Origin: Brevibacillus dissolubilis
Lineage (GTDB): Bacteria; Bacillota; Bacilli; Brevibacillales; Brevibacillaceae
Assembly: GCF_006170445.1 (NCBI RefSeq)
Contig: NZ_VCNA01000014.1
Coordinates: 1-64,000, forward strand
Length of the DNA stretch: 64,000 nucleotides
Reading direction: 5' to 3'
Made by a program: the position numbers and the translations under genes. Every line of letters begins with the position of its first letter. Positions within the stretch are counted from its first letter, which is position 1. Shown one piece after another: positions 55,064-64,000 of the stretch. Under the pieces are notes generated by a model. It ran no database searches. It was given only the letters and a program-made list of their open reading frames with translations, and was not told the DNA's origin.

Positions 55064-56416
55064 ATGAAAATCGGGAACAAAATCTTTTTGGCGTTTCTGG
55101 CCGTCATCGTGGTTCATATCCTCGCCTATCAACTGGTCTTTCAGGACATGATCGTTGAGCAGATCAAAAACGACCGTCACGAACAGTTCATGCAGGAGAA
55201 GCGGGCTGCTGAGCGGGTCAGTTTTATTCAACTGATGCGGACCAACGTCTTTAAAGACCCGATGGAAATGCGTGAACTGACGGAAAGGCTGCCGGACGAT
55301 CTGATGTACAAGGTCACGGTAGAGGATGCCAACGGCCACCCTATTTTTACGAAGGAATCCAATAGCTACAGCATCAAAGGCAAAGGAAAAAAGAAGATTG
55401 TCGCCGAGTACTACTTCCAGCGTCAGCCGCCTTATGAGGGACGGACGGTCATCCAGTTCTACACCGATGACCATGACATCCTCGCCTCCAAAGGGGTCTC
55501 GATGATCGTCTTCTTCATGTATGGAAGCATTATCATGATCGGGCTTGCGCTTTTGTTCATCCTGGTCCGCTGGATTCTCAATCCGGTCAATGAGCTGAGC
55601 CGGGTGATTCAGGATATCAAGTCTGGCAAGCGCTCGGTCACCTATCATTACAAGTCCAATGACGAATTCGGTCAGGTGTTTCACTACTTCTCCGACATGG
55701 TCAGCGAGCTGCGTACGTCAGAGGAGCGCCAGCAGGAATTGATCGCAGCGATTGCTCACGATTTCCGCACACCACTGACTACGATCAAGGGATACGCCTC
55801 CTACATCGGTACCGGGCGTGTCACCAATATCGAGCGCATCCAAAAGCAGATGAAAAAGATTGAAGAAAAAGCGGACGATCTGGAGCACCTGCTCAGCGAA
55901 CTGCAGGATCATGTTCAACTCAGCAATCCGGACAGCCCGCTGAATAAGTCGCGTGTGCATGTCCATCCGTTCATCAGCGATATTGCCGAGGATTATGGAC
56001 GCCGTACAGCTGATGCCAATCTGACTTTCACCTGCAAAATCCGTGTGACCAATGATCTCTATATGGAAGTGGACGAGCACAAGATGCGCCGTGTGCTGGA
56101 GAATCTCTTAAACAATGCGATCTATTACAACAAGCCGGAAGGGTCTATCCTGCTTACTTGTGACCAGCAGGACCAGAACCTCATCATCTCCGTGATCGAT
56201 AAAGGCGAAGGGATCTCAGATGATGATTTGCCGAAAATTTTCACCAAGTTCTACCGGGCAGAAAAATCGCGCAACCGCAACAGCGGGGGTACCGGTCTTG
56301 GTCTGACGATCTGTCAAAGCATTGTAGGACGCCACGGTGGACAGATTCATGTGACCAGTCAACTGGGTGTAGGCAGCTCCTTTACTATCACGATTCCACT
56401 TCACGCTCTATCCTAG
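55064..56416 (+). CDS. Sensor histidine kinase
   Basis: A 450-residue membrane kinase. TM1 is at about residues 5-27, an outer domain spans ~28-140, TM2 ~145-168, then HAMP, HisKA with AAIAHDFRTPLTTIKGY (phospho-His) and HATPase_c (NLLNNAIYYNKPEG; VIDKGEGIS; GGTGLGLTICQSI). The order fits a PhoR-like EnvZ/OmpR-family kinase, but the stimulus is unknown. It forms a tight operon with the response regulator. Confidence 0.92.
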   Translation: MKIGNKIFLAFLAVIVVHILAYQLVFQDMIVEQIKNDRHEQFMQEKRAAERVSFIQLMRTNVFKDPMEMRELTERLPDDLMYKVTVEDANGHPIFTKESNSYSIKGKGKKKIVAEYYFQRQPPYEGRTVIQFYTDDHDILASKGVSMIVFFMYGSIIMIGLALLFILVRWILNPVNELSRVIQDIKSGKRSVTYHYKSNDEFGQVFHYFSDMVSELRTSEERQQELIAAIAHDFRTPLTTIKGYASYIGTGRVTNIERIQKQMKKIEEKADDLEHLLSELQDHVQLSNPDSPLNKSRVHVHPFISDIAEDYGRRTADANLTFTCKIRVTNDLYMEVDEHKMRRVLENLLNNAIYYNKPEGSILLTCDQQDQNLIISVIDKGEGISDDDLPKIFTKFYRAEKSRNRNSGGTGLGLTICQSIVGRHGGQIHVTSQLGVGSSFTITIPLHALS

Positions 56417-56589
56417 TGCCGCTTTTTGCTTTTTATTAATATTTATCTTGGGTTCATTGACGTTTAATAATTCTTTGCTATAGTAATACAGGTAAGCTAC
56501 TTTCAAAATCAATCCCCAGTTTGGGTACCAGTTCTCCCGCATGATTACCGGGTAAGCTGGTACTTTTTTTATGCCAGGACGGGGAAAAA

Positions 56590-56634
56590 ATAAAAGCTTG
56601 CCCGGAAGACGTGTATCTTCGGGCAAGCTTTTTT
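56590..56634. terminator. Bidirectional terminator kinase / bioY
   Basis: AAAAGCTTGCCCGGAAGA / TCTTCGGGCAAGCTTTT arms (one bulged G) between convergent genes. Confidence 0.9.
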
Positions 56635-56647
56635 GGTTGGATTACAA

Positions 56648-57217
56648 TTACATCGGAATATGTTGGGTTGGACTGCTTTTCGGTTGGATCAATGGGTACA
56701 TCTTACGGATGCGGACGGCGATCAGCGATGCAATCGCTCCCTTGATCAGATCACCCGGCAGGAAGATCAGAGACTTGACTGCCACAGCCAATACTGGAAC
56801 GCCGGTGATTGCTGCCTGATACGGAATCCCGATCAGATACATCACGAGCATACCGCCGACGATGTTAAAGCCAAGAACCTTCCAGAAATTCAACGAGTTC
56901 CAGCTCTTTTCTACCATATAACCTAACAGGAACGCCACGATCGGCCAGCTCAGGATGTAGCCCCCGCTCGCTCCGACCAATACACTGAAACCGCCGCGTC
57001 CCCCGCCAAGCAGTGGTGCCCCGACTGCTACGAGGATGACAAAGGCCAGAATCGACAAGCCGCCAAGTCTAGCACCCAACAGCAAGCCAGCCAGGATGAT
57101 CCCCAGAGTCTGAAAGGTAATCGGCACTTCATTGATCGGCAATGTTACTTTGAAATACCCCAGTGCCGTCGTGATCGCAATCATCATGGCTGCAAGCGCG
57201 ATATCTCTTGTTTTCAT
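56648..57217 (-). CDS. bioY: Biotin ECF transporter S component
   Basis: A 189-residue membrane protein with about six helices that captures biotin. The family motifs PITFQTLGIILAGLLLGARLG and GASGGYILSWPIVAFLLGY are present. It works with a shared ECF module encoded elsewhere. A TTGACA-N18-TATCGT promoter lies upstream; no clear BirA operator was found, though it would be expected in many Bacillales. Confidence 0.93.
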   Translation of the reverse strand: MKTRDIALAAMMIAITTALGYFKVTLPINEVPITFQTLGIILAGLLLGARLGGLSILAFVILVAVGAPLLGGGRGGFSVLVGASGGYILSWPIVAFLLGYMVEKSWNSLNFWKVLGFNIVGGMLVMYLIGIPYQAAITGVPVLAVAVKSLIFLPGDLIKGAIASLIAVRIRKMYPLIQPKSSPTQHIPM

Positions 57218-57265
57218 AAAAAAATCACCTAACCTTACGTATGATGGCAGTATCTTGCTCTCTAT

Positions 57266-57295
57266 ACGATAAAGTCAGGAGTGCATTTTTGTCAA
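57266..57295 (-). promoter_or_regulatory. bioY promoter (candidate)
   Basis: Reading leftward: TTGACA (57295-57290), 18-nt spacer, TATCGT (57271-57266), about 50 nt upstream of the ATG. Confidence 0.55.
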
Positions 57296-57314
57296 CTCGG
57301 TTTATTATAAGGGT

Positions 57315-57881
57315 TTACCTTTCTCCTTGACCGACAAAATTGGACTGTAGCCGCAGCAGGGAGATAAAGCAATGCTCTACGAGGTTTTCCAAGTCACCAA
57401 TGTTGCCCTCGTCAATTTTACGGTGAAAATCAAGGGTAATCTGGTTCTCGAAGCTTCTCGGCGGCCACTGCTGACTGCGGTGCTCATCGATTGGGATCCC
57501 GAGGAATTGCCTGATATGCGGGCGGTTTCCCCAGATTTCATTGAGAAGATGGATGATCAGCTCCGTATCCTCAGGGACCCTCTCGACTGTCAGCCAGAAG
57601 TGGACACAGATATGACAGCCGATCTGATCTGTCAACTCCACCTCAAGCTGCTCACTGGCGATATCCCGTAGACTCGTGGAGAGCTGGATCTGTCCACGGA
57701 TCGGATTCGTCTGTACCGCTTCCACCGGCAGGGTGAATTCGATATGAAAATAGCGCTGGAAGGTAGCCAGATCCATCACATCATGGCGGTCGGTGACAGT
57801 CAGATTGCCCCCCAGGTCTTGATCATAGACGTGCCCCTCCAGCACAGTCCGGATGTTGTCAAATACAGTTGGATGAAACAT
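57315..57881 (-). CDS. Conserved-looking hypothetical protein
   Basis: A 188-residue soluble protein (MFHPTVFDNIRTVLEGHV...) with mixed strand/helix character and no membrane segment or recognised motif. GAGAGGGG lies about 6 nt before the ATG. It ends about 20 nt before the bioY promoter. I do not recognise the family. Confidence 0.75.
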   Translation of the reverse strand: MFHPTVFDNIRTVLEGHVYDQDLGGNLTVTDRHDVMDLATFQRYFHIEFTLPVEAVQTNPIRGQIQLSTSLRDIASEQLEVELTDQIGCHICVHFWLTVERVPEDTELIIHLLNEIWGNRPHIRQFLGIPIDEHRSQQWPPRSFENQITLDFHRKIDEGNIGDLENLVEHCFISLLRLQSNFVGQGER

Positions 57882-57954
57882 GATGTACCCCTCTCATGGT
57901 TTCGCTTCCCCAATAGGATGCCCTGTTTTTTACCCGGTCGCAGGTGGATGTGCA

Positions 57955-57999
57955 GAAAAAAAGCCTGTCCCGTGCGACGAATCGGCTGTGGGAAGGCTC
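57955..57999 (-). terminator. Terminator of the 113-residue hypothetical gene
   Basis: AGCCT..TCCC / GGGA.AGGCT arms (one bulge); read leftward it is followed by TTTTTTT. Confidence 0.7.
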
Positions 58000-58029
58000 T
58001 TGCTGTTCTCGGTTCGGCAGATGTCAGAC

Positions 58030-58371
58030 TTATACCGCTTCGTAGAGCGCTTCGTAGCGCTGACCGATCTCTTCATCGGAGAGTCCGAAGTCGCGGAGAC
58101 GCTTAAACATCGCTTGCACCCAGATGCTGGTGCGGTCGAACATTTTTTTGTATTTTTTGGCTTCTTTAGACTTGCGTTTGGCACGGTCCTCAGCATTGGA
58201 CTTGAGGTTATCGAGGATAAAGAGCATTTTCATGGTATCTTCCTCGCTCAGCTGCTGCCATTCTGCATCGAGGTGTTTGAGAACCTCTTTATAGTAAGTA
58301 TCAAATTCGTCAAAAGCAATTTCGGTGTCCATATTGAGATATCCTTTAAGCTGTTCAAACAATGCTTCCAT
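58030..58371 (-). CDS. Helical hypothetical protein
   Basis: A 113-residue, strongly charged helical protein (MEALFEQLKGYLNMD..., with NAEDRAKRKSKEAKKYKKMF near residue 60). No recognised family. GAGGGAG lies about 10 nt before the ATG, and its own terminator follows. Confidence 0.75.
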   Translation of the reverse strand: MEALFEQLKGYLNMDTEIAFDEFDTYYKEVLKHLDAEWQQLSEEDTMKMLFILDNLKSNAEDRAKRKSKEAKKYKKMFDRTSIWVQAMFKRLRDFGLSDEEIGQRYEALYEAV

Positions 58372-58553
58372 TCTGTTACACTCCCTCGTTTTTCTTACCC
58401 TCCATTATAGCAAAAAGTGGGGGCAAGAAGAAACCATTTACATTTTCTGTTTGATGTCACTTTAGACAAGCCATCCTTGTATGTTACTATCAGGGTACCG
58501 ACTCATGTTTTTCTTATCAACTATATAAAGACTAGTAGCGGAGGGAACTGTTC

Positions 58554-59579
58554 ATGGATCCGATCGAACGTATTAAACAAGCCAACGAGCTTCTGGCCCA
58601 AAACCAATTGGAATCTGCAAAACCGATCTATCAGGAGTTAGTTGGTCAAAATCCAATCGTAGATGCGCTGGCCTATTATCATCTGGGTCAAATCGCCAAC
58701 CGTCAGAAAGATCCATTGCTCTCGCAGGATTGTCATCTCCGTGCGTTTCAAGCTTATCCGAAGCTGGCTGAAATCTTGGTGGCTCCCAATCATCCTTCAC
58801 ACCCCTATGTGTTCACCCATCCTGAAGAAACCAATGTAGTTCACTGCCCGTTATGCGGAACCGAGGGTAAGCCATATGCCTGCTACAACACGGTGACCGG
58901 AATCGACTTCATCCCAGGATTTAATCCTGTACGTCTGTGGATGCATTGTGATAACTGCCACCACTTGTTTGCCAATAACTATCCGTTTAATCTAGGTGAG
59001 CTTTTGGCTGGTACAGCATTCGAGTTTAACTTGAATCCACGCACACAGCGATTCTCTGTCCTCTCTACCATTATCTCTAATCTCAAACGCTTGGCTCCCG
59101 GCAATAAGCTGCTGGAAGTCGGGGTGGGTGCTGGTGAATTCTCAGCGGTAGCAAAAGAATTCTTGTTTGATGTCACTGGATTGGATATCCGTCCGGCTTA
59201 TGCAGAAGCAGTCTCCAACATGCTTGAGATTCCCGTTCACTGCGCCGACTTTCAGCACGTGGAGGGTGAGGCTGAGTTTGATGTGATCTGCATGGGTGAT
59301 GTGATCGAGCATATGGCTGACCCCGTCTCTGCCCTCAAAAAAGCTCACAGTCTGCTTGTGCCAAACGGTGTGCTGTGGGTGTCCACTCCGAACTTTGAGA
59401 GTGCCTTCTCCTATGTGAAAAAAGAGTCTGATCCAATGTGGCTGGTAGTTGAGCACTTGAACTACTTCTCCTTTGTTTCCCTCCGTAAAACATTGGAAGA
59501 GTGCGGCTTCGAGGTCGTCAACTATCAAGTCTCCTCCCACTACAACGGTTCTATGGAAGTCACCGCAGTCAAAAAATAA
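58554..59579 (+). CDS. TPR - zinc-finger - SAM methyltransferase
   Basis: A 341-residue three-part protein. Residues ~1-75 form helix pairs like TPR repeats (ERIKQANELLAQNQLESAKP). CPLCG and CDNCH (~98-144) suggest a zinc-binding module. Residues ~180-335 are a class I methyltransferase (KLLEVGVGAGEFSAVAKEF; VICMGDVIEHMADPVSALKK). The combination recalls C-methyltransferases with N-terminal zinc domains acting on sugar nucleotides, but the substrate is unknown. GGAGGG lies 9 nt before the ATG. No sugar-pathway genes are adjacent. Confidence 0.82.
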   Translation: MDPIERIKQANELLAQNQLESAKPIYQELVGQNPIVDALAYYHLGQIANRQKDPLLSQDCHLRAFQAYPKLAEILVAPNHPSHPYVFTHPEETNVVHCPLCGTEGKPYACYNTVTGIDFIPGFNPVRLWMHCDNCHHLFANNYPFNLGELLAGTAFEFNLNPRTQRFSVLSTIISNLKRLAPGNKLLEVGVGAGEFSAVAKEFLFDVTGLDIRPAYAEAVSNMLEIPVHCADFQHVEGEAEFDVICMGDVIEHMADPVSALKKAHSLLVPNGVLWVSTPNFESAFSYVKKESDPMWLVVEHLNYFSFVSLRKTLEECGFEVVNYQVSSHYNGSMEVTAVKK

Positions 59580-59580
59580 A

Positions 59581-59603
59581 GCAGGCTCTCACGCCTGCAA
59601 TCG
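59581..59603 (-). terminator. Small hairpin terminator
   Basis: GCAGGC / GCCTGC arms (6 bp); read leftward it is followed by TTTATTTTTT, inside the end of the convergent methyltransferase gene. It overlaps the minus-strand stop region. Confidence 0.6.
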
Positions 59604-60188
59604 TCTCCACAGTCTGTATACATATAACACAAACACCATAATCCCGGTAAAATAGGCCGCTTGCAATCCGCCTCTGATCCAGTCGATGGAAGAGAGACGA
59701 TGTGCAAGCGGTTCTTTTATGTAATCAGGCCGGGATTCAACCCGAATGAGGTGAACAATGGTATTGCCGCCGAGTACAGGTGTCCATGCCTCTGTCCCAT
59801 ACTCATCATCAGGTACAAGCCAGATCTCAATGCGGTCACCTGGGCGGACATCAACAGGTGCTCCTCCGGCATATTGGTCCCATGACCAGGACGGGAGATA
59901 GGAATAGGCTACTTTCAACAGACTCCCCTCCCCGATTCCGAGGCTGGATGGCTGCTTGAAGACTTCCAATACCCTCCCCTCAACAATCCGCAGCTGCACA
60001 GGGGACATTGGGTCCGGGTTCAGAATGCGCTCGACACGGTCTTGGGTGATCTCCAGCTTTACATGCACAGGGGCTTCTCGCTTCAACTCCTCCACTTCTG
60101 TAGGCGGGGGAGCTGCCCAGCCTATCATCGGGGGGATCAGCACGAAGCATACAGCCAGCATCAACAGCGTGAATCGGTAACGCCTCAC
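59589..60188 (-). CDS. Exported membrane-anchored hypothetical protein
   Basis: A 199-residue protein with a signal peptide (about 1-25, ends GWAA), a beta-rich outer domain and a C-terminal anchor helix (~172-192, AAYFTGIMVFVLYVYRL). PGDRIEIWLVPDDE resembles the YibE/F-type N-terminal region that precedes membrane helices, but the match is weak. GTG start with GGGGGAAG upstream. Function unknown. Confidence 0.7.
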   Translation of the reverse strand: MRRYRFTLLMLAVCFVLIPPMIGWAAPPPTEVEELKREAPVHVKLEITQDRVERILNPDPMSPVQLRIVEGRVLEVFKQPSSLGIGEGSLLKVAYSYLPSWSWDQYAGGAPVDVRPGDRIEIWLVPDDEYGTEAWTPVLGGNTIVHLIRVESRPDYIKEPLAHRLSSIDWIRGGLQAAYFTGIMVFVLYVYRLWRRLQA

Positions 60189-60643
60189 AGGTACTTCCCC
60201 CTTTTTTAATTGATACTTGTGAGACGTAACTGGCTGTCTGTGCGTTACTTTTGTTTACGCGACGGACTATACTTCTGTCTTACTCATATTGACATCTTCC
60301 GTCAAAACAATCAAAATTTAGACGGGATTCTTAAATCCATCCGAAGATGTCGCCGCCACTGTCAGCGGACTGTGTCAGCACCTCTCAACCATTTCCCATT
60401 CATTAATAGAAAAAGCTGACAAATCAGATTGGTTGTTTTTTTGATATATTAGAACATTTTTATATACGATAAAAATAACATCAGAAAAAGTTTTTTTGTT
60501 AATTTAATTTTATAAATTAGTTTACCTGAACCTATTTACAAAACTAACAATTGATACTATTTTAGTAGAAGAATATTATTCCAATTTACACTATTTTTCG
60601 ATAAATTTCGCTATGGTCAGAGGTTAAGGGGAGGGAACGTTTT
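60189..60643. other. Gene-free AT-rich region upstream of the second chemoreceptor
   Basis: No gene or recognised RNA. It holds A/T-rich stretches (60425-60600) likely to contain the chemoreceptor promoter and a short inverted repeat TTGAC/GTCAA near 60288-60304. No clear sigma-D promoter was found, unlike upstream of 15874. Confidence 0.5.
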
Positions 60644-62692
60644 GTGAAAAGTATCAAGGTCGTACTGGTCGTTGTCACACTCTTGATGACTGTTTTAGTT
60701 TTTGCTGGTCAATCCATTTTTAGTTTCTTTCAATTCAGCAATATTTTTATCAATGAAGTACAAGAAAAATTGATCTTTCAGGCTGAGAAGGAATCCGGAA
60801 ATTTTTACAGCCAGTTGGATCATGTCGGTAAGTACACTGAATCTCTCGCTATCATGATTGCTTCCTCTGATACATATGGCCCCAACACATTTTCCAAGAA
60901 CGTAGAAAAAACAGTTGAGGCAGACAAAATGATCGTGGGCGGTGGTTTCTGGATGGAACCGAATGTCTATGATCCTACTAAAAAATTCTTCGCTCCTTAT
61001 GCCGCCAAAACCGACGGTAAAGCTAAAATCACATGGGAATATAGCACGGATCAGTACAATTACTTCCAATACGATTGGTATAAAGAAGGAATGAAGACAG
61101 AGAAAGCGGCCCTCTGGAGTGAGCCTTACTACGATCAGGTGTCTGGACAGACCATGATCACCGTATCCAGCCCAATCCGCAAGAACGGCAAGTCCATCGG
61201 GGTCACCACCATGGACGTCGGACTCAATGAACTGCAGGAATATGTCGCTACGATCAAAGCAGGAGAAAACGGCTATGCCTTCCTGCTGACCCGTGACGGT
61301 ACCTACTTGGCCCATAAACAAAAAGAAAAGATTTTTAAAGGCAAAATCACTGAGGAAGCGGATGCGAACTGGAAGCAGTTGGGTGACGAAATCCTCAAGC
61401 AGGACAAAGCAACGATCACCCAAGCTACGCTGGACGGTACGGATATGCTCGTGGTCTATACCCCGATCGCCGATACAGGACTCAAAATGGCGATTCTCCT
61501 GCCGCGTGATGAAGTGCTGACCGGTCTGAAAAATCATGTGATGCTTACTTCGATTGCTTTTGTTGTCGCTATCGTATTTTTTGCACTGCTGCTGATCATC
61601 TTCATCAACCGTATCGTCATCCAGCCACTCTCCCTGTTGCGCGAAGAGATCAACAAGCTCGTGGAAAAAGGCGGCGACCTGACACAAGAAATCAAGATCA
61701 AACGCAAGGACGAGATTGGCGATCTGGTTCAATCCTTCAACCGCTTCATCGCCAACCTGCGCACAATTATGGCAAATGTGGTCCACAACACCGAGCAAGT
61801 GGCCAGTATCTCTCAGGAGGTTTCGTATGCAGCCCAGCATGCAGGTGAATCCTTCAAGCAGGTAGCCAGTACGATTGACCTGATCGCCCAAGGTTCCGGT
61901 ACCCAATCGGAGGAAGCAAGCAAAATCCTCCGTATGATGGAGCAGACCCAGATGTATGTAAGCGATGTGAACGATCAGGCTGAGAAGACCGCACATAACG
62001 TAGAGTCCTCCACCCAGGTGGTCTACAGTGGGGAACAGGCGATGAAGGAAGCGACCCATCATCTCGAATCCCTGACCAATATGTTGCAAAATGCGACCGA
62101 TGCGATCCAACAGCTGGGCGGACGCTCCCAAGAAATCGGCGTCATCATCACGACGATCACCGATATCTCCAGCCAAACCAACCTGCTTGCGCTGAATGCT
62201 GCGATTGAGGCAGCCCGTGCAGGTGAGCACGGCCGCGGCTTCGCGATCGTAGCGGACGAGGTGCGCAAGCTTGCGGAAGAATCCAAACAGGCCGGGGAAC
62301 AGATCACGTCTCTGATCACTGCCATCCAAAACGAGACCTCCAGCATCGTCGATATGATGGCTGCCAACCTCGATGCCATCCATCGTCAATCCGATATGCT
62401 GTCCACCGGGGACAAGGCCCTTGCCACCATTGTGTCACAGGTCGAAGAAACGAGACGCAATACAATCGGGATGCAACGGATCTTCAACAACCTGCAAGAG
62501 AACTCCGTGGCGGTGCTGCAAGCGATCGAGACCACATCCGGGATCATCGAAGAGTCCTCCGCCTCGGCAGAGGAAGTGGCCGCAACCGCCCAAGAGCAGT
62601 CTGCCACCCTCGATGAAATGGTCAGCCGCCTGCAATCCCTGGCAAGCCTGTCCAGTGACCTGCAAAACGAGATCGGCAAGTTCAAAGTATAA
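60644..62692 (+). CDS. Methyl-accepting chemotaxis protein with dCache sensor
   Basis: A 682-residue receptor with TM1 at ~7-29, a large extracellular dCache sensor (~35-290; [17 protein letters not shown] and [20 protein letters not shown] are typical), TM2 at ~298-322, HAMP, and the signalling tip [20 protein letters not shown]. dCache domains often bind amino acids or related ligands. The start is GTG with GGAGGG 8 nt upstream. It is monocistronic and ends at a strong terminator. Confidence 0.93.
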   Translation: MKSIKVVLVVVTLLMTVLVFAGQSIFSFFQFSNIFINEVQEKLIFQAEKESGNFYSQLDHVGKYTESLAIMIASSDTYGPNTFSKNVEKTVEADKMIVGGGFWMEPNVYDPTKKFFAPYAAKTDGKAKITWEYSTDQYNYFQYDWYKEGMKTEKAALWSEPYYDQVSGQTMITVSSPIRKNGKSIGVTTMDVGLNELQEYVATIKAGENGYAFLLTRDGTYLAHKQKEKIFKGKITEEADANWKQLGDEILKQDKATITQATLDGTDMLVVYTPIADTGLKMAILLPRDEVLTGLKNHVMLTSIAFVVAIVFFALLLIIFINRIVIQPLSLLREEINKLVEKGGDLTQEIKIKRKDEIGDLVQSFNRFIANLRTIMANVVHNTEQVASISQEVSYAAQHAGESFKQVASTIDLIAQGSGTQSEEASKILRMMEQTQMYVSDVNDQAEKTAHNVESSTQVVYSGEQAMKEATHHLESLTNMLQNATDAIQQLGGRSQEIGVIITTITDISSQTNLLALNAAIEAARAGEHGRGFAIVADEVRKLAEESKQAGEQITSLITAIQNETSSIVDMMAANLDAIHRQSDMLSTGDKALATIVSQVEETRRNTIGMQRIFNNLQENSVAVLQAIETTSGIIEESSASAEEVAATAQEQSATLDEMVSRLQSLASLSSDLQNEIGKFKV

Positions 62693-62701
62693 CAGCCTGA
62701 C

Positions 62702-62748
62702 AAAAAACGGGATGCCCAAGTCAAAGTGCTTGGCATCCCGTTTTTTTG
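62702..62748. terminator. Bidirectional terminator
   Basis: AAAAAACGGGATGCC / GGCATCCCGTTTTTT arms with a one-base bulge, between convergent genes. Confidence 0.92.
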
Positions 62749-62755
62749 TCATTCA

Positions 62756-64000
62756 TTACGATGAGTGAGGCTGGGCATCCGGCTCTGCCTGTTCTGCCTT
62801 GGCTGGCAGCAGCAGTGCGATCAGAGCGGCGATGATACTCATCACGACCATCCATTGAAATACGGTCTCAAGACCTACAGCCATCTGTACTCCAGCACCG
62901 CTGTAGGTGTTAAACACCGCACCAAGAACGGCAACCCCTACCGTCTGGCCGACAATCCGTGTGAATTGTAGCGTCCCTGTCGCTACACCGCGCTGTTGCC
63001 AGCCTACACTGCTCTGGACAGAGATGGTGATCGCTGTCATCGAATAACCAAAACCTGCCCCGATGATGAACATTACGAGCGGAATCATCCAGACCGGGCT
63101 TTGTTGGTTGACAAGGGACAGGAGCGAATACCCGAGGATCAAAAGCAACAGCCCGATCATCGTCGCCCGTTTGTACCCGGAGCGGACCAGCATACGCCCC
63201 CCTAAGGAAGCCGCTATCGGCCAGCCAATTGACATCGGCAGCAGAGAAAGGCCCGCATATGTTGCAGAATGCCCCATCACGCTGATAATCCACATCGGCA
63301 GATACGCATTGATCCCCATCAGAATCCCGCCCTGCACGAAGGAGACTGCCTGTGACACAGACATCAGCCTCATTTTATACAGACGCAGCGGAACCAATGG
63401 CTCTGGCACCCGCCGCTCAATCATCAGGAAGATCCCGAACAAGACGGCACTGACGATGAAATACATCCACGTAGCCGCAGTCAGATTCAGAGCGCTACCC
63501 TCTCCACCTGAGAGCAGGCTGTAGAGGAACAACCCGAGGCTGAGCGAGAAGAACAAGGCCCCGTAATAATCGATATGTACCTTTTTAACCACCACATTCT
63601 CGTGGAAGTTCTTCCAGATGAGGAAGATGGCCACAAGACCGACTGGCAGGTTGATGTAGAAGATCCATTCCCACGAGATATAATCGACGAAAAAGCCTCC
63701 CACCAACGGTCCGACGATCCCGGCCACACCCCACATCGAGCTGAACAGCCCCATCAGCTTGGCCCGCTCCTCCTGCGAGAACACGTCTCCGATAATCGTC
63801 ATGGTCATCGGCTGTACCGCCCCTGCGCCGATCCCCTGTAAGGCACGGAAGATCATCAGCTGTGTCATCGATGTAGACATCCCGCACAAGCCTGAACCGA
63901 TCAAAAAGGTGGCGGTACCGAACAGGAAGATTTTTTTCCTCCCGAACAAATCTGCCAGCTTCCCGTAGATCGGAGTCGTGATGCCCGTAGTGAGCAGATA
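62756..64000 (-). CDS. MFS drug transporter, DHA2 (EmrB/QacA) type, 5' end missing
   Basis: At least 414 residues are encoded; the reading frame stays open to the window edge, with YLLTTGITTPIYGKLAD before the visible part. GKLADLFGRKKIF is motif A, and ALQGIGAGAVQPM and VGPLVGGFFVDYISWEWIFY (motif C/antiporter region) fit the 14-helix DHA2 drug:H+ antiporters. About 12 helices remain in view. The real start, roughly 60-70 codons upstream, lies beyond 64000. Substrate unknown. Confidence 0.9.
   Translation of the reverse strand, partial: YLLTTGITTPIYGKLADLFGRKKIFLFGTATFLIGSGLCGMSTSMTQLMIFRALQGIGAGAVQPMTMTIIGDVFSQEERAKLMGLFSSMWGVAGIVGPLVGGFFVDYISWEWIFYINLPVGLVAIFLIWKNFHENVVVKKVHIDYYGALFFSLSLGLFLYSLLSGGEGSALNLTAATWMYFIVSAVLFGIFLMIERRVPEPLVPLRLYKMRLMSVSQAVSFVQGGILMGINAYLPMWIISVMGHSATYAGLSLLPMSIGWPIAASLGGRMLVRSGYKRATMIGLLLLILGYSLLSLVNQQSPVWMIPLVMFIIGAGFGYSMTAITISVQSSVGWQQRGVATGTLQFTRIVGQTVGVAVLGAVFNTYSGAGVQMAVGLETVFQWMVVMSIIAALIALLLPAKAEQAEPDAQPHSS

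Overview
The window is chromosomal DNA of a spore-forming, motile Gram-positive bacterium of the order Bacillales. Evidence: PerR, YgzB, YgxA, FabL, YneF, Spo0M-like, YugP-like and YrzI-like proteins, strong AGGAGG ribosome binding sites with frequent TTG/GTG starts, and FMN and c-di-AMP riboswitches of Firmicutes type. Base composition is balanced, and an Alicyclobacillaceae/Tumebacillus-like host would fit, but the genus cannot be fixed from sequence alone. The left edge is the 5' end of a 16S rRNA gene transcribed leftward. The right edge cuts the 5' part of a DHA2-type MFS efflux gene.

Left to right: rrn leader and promoters, ygxA, ygzB, a membrane-anchored GH18 protein, perR, nth, an NDUFA9-like epimerase, and a leftward operon bcp - M42 peptidase - methyltransferase - cobalamin adenosyltransferase (1-9,000). 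Next come an ArsR-like regulator with a small membrane protein, FMN riboswitch-controlled ribU, a three-gene ABC exporter, gsaB, a chemoreceptor, a PLP decarboxylase and the large glutamate synthase gene (9,100-24,800). A metallopeptidase, spo0M, secreted GH18, ung, acetyltransferases, an MFS pump, ygaD, ygaC and fabL follow (25,100-35,800). A small accessory patch holds a GNAT/partner pair resembling toxin-antitoxin and four tiny genes with strong ribosome binding sites (36,000-38,100). Then mutY, yfhP, an Mn-type CDF exporter, sodA, a TSUP transporter and a two-gene AT-rich island (38,100-45,600). The last part has yneF, an endolysin/holin pair, a PrpE-like phosphoesterase, a lia envelope-stress locus (liaI-like, liaH, methyltransferase, liaF, liaS, liaR), a c-di-AMP riboswitch with a P60 hydrolase, an OmpR-type two-component system, bioY, a TPR-methyltransferase and a second chemoreceptor.

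The backbone ygxA-ygzB-perR-bcp-gsaB-ygaD-ygaC-fabL-mutY-yfhP follows the Bacillus subtilis order (from memory of that genome), expanded by blocks of other genes. Themes are peroxide and oxidative stress (PerR, Bcp, SodA, Mn export), DNA repair (Nth, MutY, Ung), envelope homeostasis (Lia, P60, amidase, GH18) and vitamin uptake (RibU, BioY).

The most unusual feature is a pair of about 135-140 nt structured elements (24904-25042 and 45603-45737). They share a nearly invariant 43-nt core (41/43 identical) inside long perfect stems whose sequences differ completely between the copies, so pairing is preserved while sequence is not. Other points of note are a hairpin that appears to bridge a distant Shine-Dalgarno to the gltB start, a FapR-like operator at fabL, tandem YrzI-like microproteins, and near-identical terminators flanking the AT-rich island.
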